Assembly: GCA_026874595.1 (NCBI GenBank) | Contig: CM049318.1 | Location: 21,241,456 to 21,305,455, forward strand | From: Sipunculus nudus | Taxonomy: Eukaryota; Annelida; Sipuncula; Golfingiida; Sipunculidae | Direction of reading: 5' to 3' | Length of the DNA: 64,000 nucleotides | Part shown: piece by piece, positions 1 through 12,082 of the stretch | Layout of the letters: each line of letters opens with the position of its first letter | Position numbering within the stretch: position 1 is the first letter of the stretch | Made by a program: the position numbers and the translations under genes | The notes under the pieces: model-generated | Database searches by the model: none | Told to the model about the DNA's origin: nothing | The model's input: the letters and a program-made list of their open reading frames with translations, nothing else

Positions 1-1007
1 TTTTAAGCAAAGCCATTTCATAACGCTGTAACGATGAAAGTTCCATTCAGTTCTAATTTAATTTCCATCGCCATTTAAAAACAATGTTGATAAAAGTGTT
101 TGACATTTCCAATGATAAATCATTTATATTTAAGCCTAAGGCTTACACATTACCCGGCAAGCCTGGTGCTAAAATCGTCTAAAATGCGCCCTGCGTCTCT
201 TTGGTTTCCTCATTTCCTTAACTGTCTTAGCAAACACACACCAATTTTAAATTAGTTTCTTTTTCCCCTTTTTTATTCGTCTTTGTGCATCTATTTATCT
301 TTTGAGCCATTACTGGGAAAATGTTAAACCGTGTACCAGTCTTTTGTTCCCCATTCATGTTTGTGTCTTTTATGAATATACATAACTTTACCTCTATTAG
401 TTCTAAAGAACTCTTGAAGACGCTTTCTGTTGCCCTAAAAATAGATCTTTAAAGCTAAAATGTTTACGTATTATGCTCAGTTTCAGTAACTCATTTTTGG
501 GCGATCATTTTCTCTGTGACCTTTTCCCCCCAAGACATCCAAGGATATGAACAAGAAGATTTACCACCAAAGCAATCAGGTAGAGTCAGACCACCTGACT
601 ATATGGTATCCTGCTCGTCCTCCCAAATACTTGCACCCATTTTCTCAGGGCCCCTAGCGTGTTATATCTTTTTGCAGTGTGATCAAATGTAGATTTTGAG
701 CGAAACCTTCTAATCAGCGTCATTGTTAGTTGTTAGAACATACTCCTCATACATATTCAAAATCCAGGCATCTCGGGTTAAAAAATCGGCCGGTAACCAT
801 ATACTACAGGTACAGTTGTCTCTGGATACAAAATCGACCGTTCTCGACCACTAAAGGCCAAGACCTTTCGGGAACAAAATCGGAATCTCCGAAACACTAC
901 AGGTACAAACACACGAAGGACACCTTCAACCTTTTAAATCCATATTAAATCCATACTGCCACGGGTAGACAATCTGCAAAACCATTGAAGACTCGGTACG
1001 AACCGTA
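1..1007. other. Intergenic, no gene recognised
   Basis: AT-rich sequence with short open stretches only. A 72-codon frame at 730-948 contains the word ACTACAGGTACA twice and looks like low-complexity repeat rather than protein. I see no splice-bounded exon or family motif. Confidence 0.6.
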
Positions 1008-1668
1008 GATTCAAATTTGGGTCAGTGTTTGCCCGTATGCATACCTAGATTGGGATTGGTTTTGGAGTGTCTGACTTCTGTCTGTCTGTAACTTTGTCTG
1101 TCTGTCAGGCTTTTGTTTCTGTGCGATTACTTACTTAAATTTTATCCGATTTCATTCAAATTTGGGTCAGTGATTGCTCTCATGCATACCTTGGTTGGGA
1201 TTGGTCTTGGAGTGTCTGACTTCTGTCTGTCTGTAACTTTGTCTGTCCTTCTGTCAGGTTTTCGTTTCCGTGCGATAACTTTCCTAAATTTTATTCGATT
1301 TCATTCAAATTTTGGTCAGTGATTGCTCTTATACATACCTTGGTTGGGATCGGTTTTAGAGTGTCTGGCAACTGTCTGTCTATCTGTCACACTGTCTGTC
1401 CGTCCGTCAAGGTTTTGTTTCCGTACGATAACTTTCCTAAATATTATCCTGTTTCATTCAAATTTGGGTCAGTGATTGCTCTCATACATACTTTGGTTGG
1501 GGTCAGTTTTAGAGTGTCTGGCTTTTGTCTGTCTGTCTGTCACTCTGTCTGTCCGTCCGTCAAGTTTTTGTTTCCGTGCGATAACTTTCCTAAATATTAT
1601 CCGATTTCATTCAAATATGGGTCAATGATTGCTCTTATGCATACGTTGGTTGGGACTGTTTTGTTAGT
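1008..1668. repeat. Tandem minisatellite, about 150 bp period
   Basis: The phrase GGGTCAGTGATTGCTC and its variants recur at about 1019, 1163, 1313, 1466 and 1619, giving spacings of about 144-153 bp and a little over four copies. Each monomer also carries GATTTCATTCAAATTTGG and a GTCTGTCTGTC microsatellite tract. Open frames across it (1113-1322, 1319-1678) translate the repeat and are not regarded as genes. Confidence 0.9.
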
Positions 1669-2100
1669 TTCTATCTGAAAAATAATTCTCTCCAGCTCAA
1701 AAACAAAATTATTAAATTTTGGTCCATTTTCTCAATATGTTTTAGTTTACATGTTTGCCTGCAGATGTCTCCACATGTCATGATGGATTTTGGTCCTATT
1801 TCTCGATGTTTTTTTTATTTTTATGTTCGCCTGCAGATGTTCTCCACAAGTCATTATTTTTGTTGCTTATCAAGCATAAAAGACAATAAGAACCCAAAGC
1901 GGGGGACATTAATTCCACGAATTTGCTTGATGTTATTTGGTTAATTATTTCTCCCGATTAACCCATCTGAAAATAGAGAGCAAGAAACCATGTAACTAGA
2001 AGTCAAGAGGCCTCAATGATTCATCAGCCTTCAGTAGGTTAATTATGTTTATTTCCTGATTCGTATTATGAATCTGCTTTCAAAAGATTGTATTTGTTAT

Positions 2101-3370
2101 ATATCAGAAATGTATCATATTTCAGGGTACTGTGCTTGGATGGGAATAAGCCTAAACTAACTTAATAGTGTAGGAGCCAAAAATAGATCATACTAGATAA
2201 TGCTTAGCGCATGAGTAAGCCCGAAACCCTGAGCCTGCAGGATTTCTATTCAATATAAAGATACCCATTTTCATTTAATTATAGGACAGGTCCATGAAAA
2301 TGGGAAATAAACATTAAAATGTCATTTTCCTTTTGAATTCAAGTCTTTTACAGATTCTTAAAGCAGACATATTGTCCTATCAGAATATGTTTATAAATAT
2401 TAGTTATTTTGAAGAATGCCGGAGATATTTCATCATGAAGTTTGTGTATTTAAAAATAATAATTGTACAAAAATTGAGTGGTAAAATTTCCTCATCCCTA
2501 AATACATTAAATGAGTAATATAAAACTTGTTGCCTGTCATATTATTCCCAGGAACATAACCTTTCATTTTTTTAATTTTACACATCCTAGGAAAAAAATA
2601 TGTTCGTGTTTGACACTAATTATTTTAATGCTAATTATCTCTCATTCCTAACAAAAAAATGAAAAAGTTTAATAACACAAAAAGGTGTGGTTAAAAAAGT
2701 TCTCACTTAAAATCCTGTTTTTGTGCATTAAAAGCTTCAAATAAATCTAATCATTTACAAATTTTAAAATTAATTAATAATAATAATATGGTTACGAAAT
2801 GATAATTTATGGCTGAGCTCTGAGGTTACGGAATGAGGTTACGGAATGATTAACATGGTATTCCTGCCTGTGCTTTTCTTTTCTTTGATTGGGATCAGTC
2901 ATCATATGAGGAAATTGCTCATCTTTATGGAGAATGCAATCAAATGGACCTTGTAGAAATACCAGTATACAGTTTTGTGGTCGATCATGATTACCATGGT
3001 TTACATCAGATGTAATAGTTACTAATACACATGTATTTAGCAGTACATTTCTCCGCAGAGCCTAATCATTCTTTAAATATATTTCTTTGATCTTCCTGAA
3101 GGGTAACTGCTAGGATAACACTGATGATGCACAGCAAATTAATCCCATGCTAAATGAATCAGACACATCTGGCATATAACTATCTTACAGCTGGCCCTGG
3201 TTCTGTCCATACCAAAAAATTGTTTATAAAATTACTTCACTAACTATACACTAACCCAGTTTATAAATAAAATAAGTGATTATTTACTGAATTATTCAAT
3301 TGAACCTAGTCCAAAATTTCATTCCGTAACTGGCGGACTTGCCCTATACCAGTGCCACACTGAAGAGGTC
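2101..3370 (+). repeat. Dispersed repeat, copy 1 (interrupted)
   Basis: The segment starting TATCAGAAATGTATCATA and continuing through AATAAGCCTAAACTAA matches a second copy at 5405-5615. Here the copy is split by a 1061 bp insertion (2284-3344). Its tail resumes at 3345 with CCAGTGCCACACTGAAGAGG. Confidence 0.85.
2284..3344. mobile_element. DNA transposon-like insertion with terminal inverted repeats and TATA duplication
   Basis: The left end reads GGACAGGTCC and the right end, reverse-complemented, reads GGGCAAGTCC, giving imperfect terminal inverted repeats. Both sides are flanked by TATA (2280-2283 and 3345-3348). The paralogous copy near 5580 reads AATTATACCAG straight through, so it is the unoccupied site. 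Inside, a roughly 45-codon plus-strand frame ending near 3014 is open but matches no family I know. A TA rather than TATA duplication is equally compatible (Tc1/mariner-like), so the superfamily is unassigned. Confidence 0.75.
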
Positions 3371-5404
3371 ACTGCTTTATTAAATCCCAACCAGTGTATT
3401 TAAATTAGGAATTTTATTTTTACTTATATAATTATATAGATTTAAGTTGAAAATATGTTACATATTTGCTGAAATAAAATTGTTTAAATTCATTGGAATT
3501 ATACGTTCTTGCTATAAGATACTATATTCAAACGATATATTAGTAATACAAACCCAATTAGCAACTGAGCCCAACACTAAATTATAATGCTGATTATTAG
3601 CAGTATGTTTCCCTTTTTCATAAAAAGTAAGATGGCAACAAGTGCGCATGTCAAAACGCGCATAAGAATATGCAAATTGTTTCGTTATTTTGACAAAACC
3701 TCACTACATTCAGATCCATACTATTAAGAATAAACCAGATCGTTCCCGTTAAATTTTGTTTTGTTCTGTATGGCACCATTTTGTAAAATTTCCCTGAAGT
3801 GACATTTTTTTTCTGTAACCGCAAACACATGTATCACACCCGGTTATATAATCGACAGGTTATCTAGCAAGATACGGGAAATAGCGGTGGCCACCATTAA
3901 AAGGGGATTAAGTTTTAGTTGATGCAAAATTATTTTTTTTTTCATGTGCTATTTTGTCAACCCAAGCCAAATGTTTAAAATTAGGGATTGTGTATAGCGA
4001 CATCAGTGAAGTTTGTGGCTGATGAATTCCTATCGGTCACACCATAATTAATGTTTTCATGGGTTGTTTGTTTATTAACATAAACCCTTCAAAGTAGTTG
4101 AGTTAACTTGATCGAAAACCATTAGCGCTATTGAAAGAAAATATACTTTGAAAATAAATATATCTTAGATAAGTTAATAGCATTTGGCGATGAAACAAAT
4201 TTATTCAGTAAATCCATGTTAACACCGACACCCCTATGATTGTCTTTCTATAACATGTTGCCTAAAGCATGGTAACAAATTTTGGCAGTTCCAAGCAGGT
4301 GGATGTGTTACCCTGATGTTCGCTCTGTTACATTGAACATATAAAATATATTGATTTATATAAACATGTAAAGAAAAAAAACAAAATGACATTAGCATCT
4401 TTGAATAATGGAGAACGGAGATCGGGTAAAATATTACATGTATTGGATTTCTGCAGAAAAAAGGACATTTCATTCAAAACGACTGTGGACTGAAGAGGCC
4501 TCGGAAGCGCTTGCTCCTGTGATTTATGATGACGGAACACAATTATTGAAAGGAATATGCATTTCATTTCCTTTTCACTCCTTGATATATTGTTTCTTAC
4601 AGATTACACTTACATATAACTATAAAACAATGCAACCTTCAATATATTATAAGGTTATATAAACCGCCAAATAGGTGGGCCCCACAGCTATGGAAACTTC
4701 GTGCTATCTATAAGTGGTCTGATATTCATATTTATCGTTCGGTCTGGATGTATTACGTGTAGGTCATCTCTTCAGCCACTGTGTACTTCGTACCAATGAG
4801 TGGCCTGATCTGGCTAACGAGATTTATTTGTAGACCACTGGGTTGAATTTGGATGCATGACAGGACACGTCAGGGACTGGATATCCTTTGAAATACATAA
4901 GGCCTGTACAATATGTTCATATGGACTCTTTAGCATTCATTTATCATTTACTCCACAAAAAATCATATAGACAACCATTCAAGCCGAAGCAATACATGTT
5001 AAAAAATATATAATTAAATTATATTACATTATTAGATTTATTATTAGACATATAACATTAAATTTTATTTATTTAATAAGTATAAATTTCCCCACATAGA
5101 ATGCGATGCCTCCCTCCATCCAGAAACAAGTAGACTAAGCAAACCCATTATGTAACCAGACTGCTCTCTTGACAATGGCTATCTATCACTCAACACAAAG
5201 GATTTGTAAAGTATGTCCAGTATGTCTGTTGTCTTTGTTCAGAGGCGTCTTGCTTCTTAGAATGATAAGATATAAGGTAATTTAGATATGATAGGCGGTT
5301 CTATCAGTCACATGTAAGAATCGATGAAAAATTAGCTATTTTACATTTAAAAGATTAAGTGTACTTGCAGCAAAATTTAGTTTTGATATTTAATATGTTG
5401 TCTG
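3371..5404. other. Intergenic, no gene recognised
   Basis: AT-rich sequence. An 84-codon plus frame at 4408-4662 (and overlapping minus frames) has no recognisable family and no supporting splice structure. I could not support a gene here. Confidence 0.5.
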
Positions 5405-5615
5405 CATATCAGAAATGTATCATACTCCTGGGTACAGTGATCTGGATATGAATAAGCCTAAACTAAGCCTAATAGTGCAGTAGCCACAGATAGACCATGC
5501 TAAATAATGCTTGATTAATGAGTAAACCCGGAAGCCTGATCTTGCAGGAGATATATTTAATATACCGATACGCTTTTTAATTATACCAGTGTCACACTGA
5601 AGAGGTTACCGCTTT
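5405..5615 (+). repeat. Dispersed repeat, copy 2 (empty site)
   Basis: Parallels 2101-2283 joined to 3345-3370, with shared words such as ATCAGAAATGTATCATA, AATAAGCCTAAACTAA and CACACTGAAGAGGT. It lacks the 1061 bp insertion and so preserves the pre-insertion junction. Confidence 0.85.
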
Positions 5616-6594
5616 AATTATTTCACATAAGACAATTATTAGATTAACTGCACACAATTTATTTTGTTCTAAACAATACATATATAAGCTACATGAAATA
5701 AGTGACTTTTAGTAAACAGTAGGTTTGACATATCTATGGTAATTATGTTTTCATAATATTAATTTTCTTCATATGAAAACTTTAAACAACGGTTAGTTTA
5801 ATTTGTTGAAGTATTGCACTGACGATATATTTTTCTAATACAATTTGGAACAGCATATGATAAATGGTAATAGATCATTAACTTTTGCATGTTCAGAGCT
5901 TCAGTAAGGGAAGTATTTTTTTTTAACGAGACCATCTGTGCTCTACAAATATGTTAAGAGCTATACACCTCTGAGATACCAAGTTTTACTTGGGACTGGA
6001 AGATGATAAAAATTATTTTTTGTTTGTTTTGGTAAATAATGAAGGATATCACGTGAAATATTCGTATAGAATATTTCCTCAGCAAATCGGACTGTTATAT
6101 TTTTTCCTTAAGTATTATCTGCCCACGCAAGTTCTGCTTGATTTAAAAAAAAAATAACTAAATGTGTATTATCTAATGAGTGTTGTTTGGGGAATCACCG
6201 AATAAAACAAACTCTTCACTGGTTATTCAACTATAATATAGAATTATTGTTTAAAAGAAATATTTTAATGATAGACATAAATAATTATAATATAAACATA
6301 TTCAGCTATAATTGAATGATTCACATACCTTTTGTAAACACTAATTATTCCATTCTCGGTTCAGAAATGACACTATTATTATTATTCAAAAAGAAAAGTA
6401 AAATATTTATTTAACATAAGTAAAATTGAAAATGTTGAAAAGCGAGGATTTGCATAACTTGACGTTTGGTGTGCACTGTAACATGAGGAGCAACAACTCG
6501 GATAAAAACTATTTTAATTAGTAAAGATATTAAAAAAATCTATAGTATTAATGAATTTAAAATTTGATTTTCTTATAACAGGTTTTCAAGGTTT
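5616..6594. other. 3' flank of the UGT-like gene; otherwise no gene seen
   Basis: AT-rich sequence without coding evidence. The part next to 6595 is presumably the 3' untranslated region of the minus-strand UGT-like gene. Confidence 0.5.
6406..6411 (-). terminator. Candidate polyadenylation signal (AATAAA) for the UGT-like gene
   Basis: TTTATT on the plus strand is AATAAA on the minus strand, about 185 bp beyond the UGT-like stop codon. The region is AT-rich, so chance occurrence is possible. Confidence 0.35.
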
Positions 6595-8145
6595 TTAATC
6601 TGTTTTAGTTTTCCTCACACTCTTGCTCACTGTGCTGTTTAATACGCGATAGGGAACATAGCAACACGTAAGCAATATTAACAGACAACTAGCCAGAAGC
6701 AAAGCCATGGCGTCTACCATAAAGAAAGAAAAATAGGGCATTTCCACATACGGAGGTCGGATATGATCGCTTCCAAACTGTAAGATGTGATTCACCCAGA
6801 ATACAAAAGCATCCTCAGCCGGAGGAAGGCTGTGGTAAATCTTTGACGCCCGCTGTATGTTTCGGTAATAGGATTTATTCCACAGTACCTCGTTGACAGC
6901 GGCAAGTATTTCTTCGTCTTTTATCTGTGAAAGGGAAATTGCCTTGCCATAGCCGCGTTCTTTAATACGTTTGGCATTATACAAATGATCACCCCATACG
7001 GGACATACCACCATCGGCACTCCATGATACAATGCCTCTATTTGTCCGTTTGCACCTCCATGGGTAATGAACAACCTGGTTCTCTTGTGTCCAAGTAAGT
7101 CATTTTGCGGTAACCATTTAAGCAAAAGGACGTTACTAGGTGTTTCCATGGGATTGGCACCCTGGTAACGCATTATAAAATTGACCCCTTGAATTTGCTC
7201 AAAGACTCTTAATAGTTGCAGAAGCAAGAAATCTGGTACCTTCAAATTAGAACCAAAGCTGATCACTGCAAGAACTCCTCGCTTCTCAATGAAATTCTCT
7301 ATCTCTACAGAGAGTCGTTTTGGAGGTCTACCACCCATACCACGAAGGTATATATAATGGGGAGCTGAAACTCTTGGATAATCCAAAACAAACGTGTCTA
7401 TGATAACAAAATGCATTCCTGCTTTGGAGTATACTTGCTCAAGATTTCTTTCTTTGCGATTCCCAGAAACATTGCGAGTTAGAGCGTTCTCCTCCGCCGA
7501 AGTGGTTTGTGTGACCATTATTAAGTTTACTATGAAATTTCCGATACGTTCAAAGAAGTTCATCTGATTAGAAATCGGAAGCAATCGGGATGGCTCAACA
7601 GATGGCATAGCGGGAACATTTGCAGCCCAGGGAAAGGGGATATCAGTAAAGGTAACGTACTGTATGCCGTGCAACCAGGGGATCAGAATAAAGCATCGAA
7701 AATATTCAGTTACACCAACAACGGCCAGATCAAATCTTTCTTTTTCAATTTGTTTCTGTATTTTGAGGTTATTTAAAAGTCCAGTGCAGACCCCGGTGTA
7801 TTTGGCTTTTATTGTTTTCAAAACATACGCGTCCACTAAAAATGATTTTAGTGTGAAGCCCATTGAAAACCTCTCCGTTAATATATCATCTAACGACTGA
7901 AAACTGGTCCTCTCTGATTCAGCCATAGATGGATAAATAAACGCTCTTAGGCCTGTTTCTTCGATGTAATTTTGATAATGCTCGGGGGCAAGGAGGACCA
8001 CGTCATGCCCGTTCGTTTGCAGAGCCTTCCCAGAGATGGTGAACCAGTTTATATCAGCAGGGTGATCCAGTGCTATGAAAAGAATCTTGGAGCCCTCAAT
8101 CGGAAATAGGCAGAAGATAACAACAAACAGTACGCTGATCTTCAT
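6595..8145 (-). CDS. UDP-glucuronosyltransferase-like membrane protein (single coding exon, 516 aa)
   Basis: Family 1 glycosyltransferases of this type transfer a sugar from a UDP-sugar to small lipophilic acceptors in the ER lumen. Visible here are a hydrophobic leader (residues 1-18), an N-terminal acceptor domain, and a C-terminal donor domain with the UGT signature around residues 344-387. That signature includes WLPQNDLL, FITHGGANGQIEA, HGVPMVVCP and WGDH. Near the end are a transmembrane segment (about 473-496) and a basic tail with K512 and K514, a KxKxx ER-retrieval pattern. Length is normal for the family. Oddities: the position usually holding the catalytic His has Asp31 (or Asn33, depending on gaps), the usual partner Asp is Gly144, and the last signature residue is His387 instead of the common Gln. 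The frame is fully open, so it is not an obvious pseudogene. A minus-strand TTTCAG just upstream (about 8163-8168) suggests a spliced 5' UTR. Family assignment is firm; substrate and catalytic activity are uncertain. Confidence 0.95.
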   Translation of the reverse strand: MKISVLFVVIFCLFPIEGSKILFIALDHPADINWFTISGKALQTNGHDVVLLAPEHYQNYIEETGLRAFIYPSMAESERTSFQSLDDILTERFSMGFTLKSFLVDAYVLKTIKAKYTGVCTGLLNNLKIQKQIEKERFDLAVVGVTEYFRCFILIPWLHGIQYVTFTDIPFPWAANVPAMPSVEPSRLLPISNQMNFFERIGNFIVNLIMVTQTTSAEENALTRNVSGNRKERNLEQVYSKAGMHFVIIDTFVLDYPRVSAPHYIYLRGMGGRPPKRLSVEIENFIEKRGVLAVISFGSNLKVPDFLLLQLLRVFEQIQGVNFIMRYQGANPMETPSNVLLLKWLPQNDLLGHKRTRLFITHGGANGQIEALYHGVPMVVCPVWGDHLYNAKRIKERGYGKAISLSQIKDEEILAAVNEVLWNKSYYRNIQRASKIYHSLPPAEDAFVFWVNHILQFGSDHIRPPYVEMPYFSFFMVDAMALLLASCLLILLTCCYVPYRVLNSTVSKSVRKTKTD

Positions 8146-8865
8146 GCCGTTCCTGTGGAATTCTGAAATATATAAAAAATTTCATAAGCACAAGTACTCA
8201 AAGCTAAAAAGTTATGCATACTTTTGCAAAAGTGATCAAGAGTATCTTTTAAAGTTTGTCCTCTTGTGGAAACCTGTGGAATACATCAAACCGAACCCTA
8301 CATTCAAATTATCGTTATCAGTCATGCGTTGTTTAGGTTCTAGACAAGCACCAACATTTCTGTCTGCTGGCTGTATGGGTTTTCATGTGTTCGTCACAGA
8401 ATTGGCGCGTATGCTCCTGCTCTCATGACTCGTCTTAATTTTCATGTTGCCTCCGGTCGGGGACCTAAATCTACGCTGTCTTTTGAATACCTCTGCCCTG
8501 GGCTGTTGTGGAATCTTATAGTGAAGACCTTTGATTTGTTCGAGTAGGGTATTATTTAGGGCAACACACAACAACTTTTATTTTACCAATTGTTTGCCTT
8601 CAAATACGGGGCCTTTTGTTCCGAATACTTTATTTATTTTTGCGATAATTTCCCCTTCTCGAATATCGCGACTGGAAACAACCACACTTTCCACTTTCTC
8701 TTTGCTGTCAGAATAGGGTGGGCTCCATTTCAGCCTTTCTTTCCTTTCTTTTCTTTATCTCTAGCTAAAATATTTATGGGGTCTGACTTGTTTTAAACAG
8801 ATTGATTATAAACTATTAACAGTTATACCTTTAGCTGTAGAAGTAATAGGCCTCCTCAACATGAA
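8146..8865. other. Upstream region of the UGT-like gene
   Basis: No protein family recognised in either strand. On the minus strand TATTTCAG ends at about 8163, 17 bp before the UGT-like ATG, so a 5' UTR intron may begin here. The short open frames at 8075-8796 overlap each other and look random. Confidence 0.4.
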
Positions 8866-10260
8866 CACAGTTTACCTCAAACGCGACTAATCAATGTTGA
8901 ATAATATTCTTATATTGTGCACATCTTGGACATTGTCAAAGCATATTATGTCAAAGGACAACAGGAAAAATGAGGCCTATAATAGATACTGTTGCAAAAG
9001 TGCAGCTTTATTACACTGATACACCTATCCATCTTAATATATAGAATGTATATATTTTTTAAACTGAAGGAAATATTCTGCATGTGATATTATTTATTTC
9101 TGACTTGCAACTTAAAATAAGCATTTGATTGAACGGTAACTATGAAATTGCTTGATATTTATCTTAAAATCGCTTGATATTTATTATTTTTTGGTACTTT
9201 TTTTTATTCTGTGGAAAATAAATAAAATAATCTGGATAAAAAATTAGGTGTTGATTTCGAAAAACATTCAACCATAAATGCTTAAATCTAAATCATAAAT
9301 CATGCCTTAACAAAGTGTGATTACAGGCTTAAGTACAGGCAGTATCTCAAAAGCGACATTTCCCCTCCTCCCTCCGACTGAAGAGCACCAGATCCAGTAC
9401 AGAGGTCATATCCTTCAGTGTCAAATGATGATATCAGACATTCTAGAAATTTTGAAGCAAATTCATGTATAAGCTATCATGTGTGGGTTATCCATTTTGA
9501 CAATTTCAGCTGTGTGCCCACGTTGGTTGATCTGTTACCATATACAGATTATGTACGAAGCTTTCCTACACGACATCACAAGTGTTTAGAATATAAAAAT
9601 TCAGCGAGGTGACAAAGCCCTCCAAGCAGGACCTTTCCGGGCCTTATCATGTTTGCGATAATAGGATCTGTTGAGAACACGGATAGCTGGGAATAGCACA
9701 ACCATTCAAGCAGGATCTTCTCTGGCGTTATTAACGGTATATACACCGTCGGCATATATTGTAAAACCGTGAAGGCATTGAAAACTTACCTGAGCTATGT
9801 CGCATTACCGACACTTCAATTTTAAATTCGCTTCAACTGTAACATATTTCGGCAGAATCGCAAAGGTTATCACATATTGAACCTCAATCTTTCCAAATGG
9901 ACCACGGATTATATTCCGCAACACGTTTGTCCATAGTTCGCTAGATAACATAATTAACACACATCCGATTCAAGTCCGTAAAGGTTAACTGTTTCTTCGT
10001 ATAATATGACATCGTTCTATAACCTTGCTAAAGAGTCACTCAGTGCGAGTAAAGAGACTCAAAGCGGTACATACTTAGTAATATTTAGATGAAATTACCT
10101 GATTTAAGCCGTGCGAGATATGACTGTGGCATCTGTTAATTACTGCATTATCGGAACGTGGACCTTATTAGGTTCAAGGCGACTCTGCCCATATACAAGT
10201 AGGCCACGTGCTTATATATAGCTGCCAGTTAAAAGAGATGCATTAAATCATTTTTCTTAC
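8866..10260 (+). repeat. Duplicated non-coding segment, copy 1
   Basis: Collinear with 12083-14045. Shared landmarks are TATATTGTGCACATCTTGGAC, AACAAAGTGTGATTACA, CTTAAGTACAGGCAGTA and TAAAAGAGATGCATT at the end. A 64-codon frame at 9418-9612 has a counterpart at 13198-13401. The two differ at scattered positions and show no family resemblance, so I treat them as repeat sequence. Confidence 0.85.
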
Positions 10261-10869
10261 AGAGTAATAAAAAAATCTATACTCTTAATATAATTTGGGA
10301 GAAAATGTCATTGGTAAATACGACATAATGTTGTTTTTCGTAGTAATGTCCGAAGATCTTCAAATAGAGCATAATTTTCGCCGTCTCCCTAGATTGTGGT
10401 CTGACTAAAATACTCGTCCTTCAAATCATATTTCTCAACACTAAAATCATTAAAGCCTTCATACCTGACATATATAAGCAGAAAAATGTTTTTGAACAAT
10501 TTATATTTTCTTTGAAGTCAAACAATCGTTATTTGGATTGTTATAGACGAATGTCTACTCAAAATTGAAAGCGTTTTAATGCAAAATTTAAAAAAATTGA
10601 GTTTGCAACATTACGGAAACTTGATAGACGAATAAACAAAAGAAAAACTCATTTGGATTCATTTAGTTTAATACGGAAATAATAATACAGATAATACCGA
10701 AATTATCCTATTGAAACCTGAGGCTGAGAAAATAAAAACAAAAAATAAACTAGAATACGGGTAGTCGACAAGCGACTACGTGTATCCGCCTAAATCAGAG
10801 TGTAATGGGTGAAGTGAGGCATGGATTAAGTGGCAAGGGGAAATAGAGTGAAGCATTGCATATTAGCAT
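10261..10869. other. Intergenic, nothing recognised
   Basis: AT-rich sequence between two repeat blocks; no exon or motif could be supported. Confidence 0.5.
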
Positions 10870-11620
10870 GGATGTCTGCAGCCAAATTGTGTATGAAGGT
10901 TGCCCCCCCCCCCTACCACAAAATCCAGAAAGCCGTCCAGGTTGTATACATATGCAAAATTTAAGGCAGATAAGTCAAACCACTACATGTATATGAGTGA
11001 TTTTAGCCCATGGCAGACAATCAGATGGACGCTGAGCAAAAATGGTTGCAGGTGACGGCACCAGTTTTGCGTATGATAAAGAGCTATGTGAGAACTATAC
11101 ACATGCAAAACTTTGGCCCAATCGGTCAAACGGTTCCCAAGATATGAGCTTGGATGTCTGCTGCATAAACTAGAATGCAGGTGGCGCCACCTGTCATAAA
11201 ATCAAGAGAGTTGTCGGGAATGTATAAACCTGCAAAATTTTAGCCACATATGTCAAACCACTGCCGAGATATGAGTGATTTTATCCCATGGCAGACAAAC
11301 AGACAGGAGCTGTGCAAAAATGGCTGCAGGTGGTGCCACCAGTTTTGCGTATGATAAAGAGCTATGTGAGATCTATACACATGCAATATTTTGGCCCAAT
11401 CGGTCAAACGGTTCCCGAGATATGAGCTTGGATGTCTGCAGCGTAAACGTGAATGTAGGTGGCACCACCTGTCATAAAATCAGAAAAGCTATCCAGGATG
11501 TATACGCATGCCGAATTTCAGGTGAATTAGTCAAGTCACTGCAGAGATATGAGTGATTTTAACCCAAGGCAGACAAACAGATGGACACTGTGCAAACATG
11601 TGCAAAACGTCTTCGTAAAC
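10870..11620 (+). repeat. Tandem repeat, 278 bp period, about 2.5 copies
   Basis: GGCAGACAA recurs at about 11012, 11290 and 11568, exactly 278 bp apart each time. GATAAAGAGCTATGTGAGA and GGTCAAACGGTTCCC also recur at this spacing. Monomers include a GGYGCCACC core. The 93-codon frame at 11275-11556 is a translation of the repeat. Confidence 0.9.
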
Positions 11621-12082
11621 ATACAAGAAAAGAATTAACTGCATTTCATATCGCGTGAATACTACATATCTCATTCCAATGGGTAGCTCCCATGATTTAT
11701 GAAAATAGACAGGAGAATGAAAGAAAAAAAAAATAAGTATTCGTTCAGTGATATCCTCTTAAACATTGGTTCTAATGAATTTCATATACAACTGTAGTGA
11801 AGATTAACACAACACAAGCATTGATTGTACTGATTGATAAGGTAAAGGGCTCGTTGGAAGTTTTACAAGGAGTAAAATTTTTTTACAAAAATGTGGAATG
11901 TGTTGAATTTCTCATCTAATGGGATCTATTATTTGGTGATGATTACACCAAATTTGTTTATTTTTTATTCTCTTGAAATTATCTGCCTCAGATAAAACTA
12001 GGACAATTTTCGGTTAATCTGTATATTAATTACAACCATCACTATCTATCATGTCCCTTCATCATGTAAAATCATTGGATTT
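11621..12082. other. Intergenic, nothing recognised
   Basis: AT-rich spacer between the 278 bp tandem repeat and the second copy of the duplicated segment. Confidence 0.5.
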
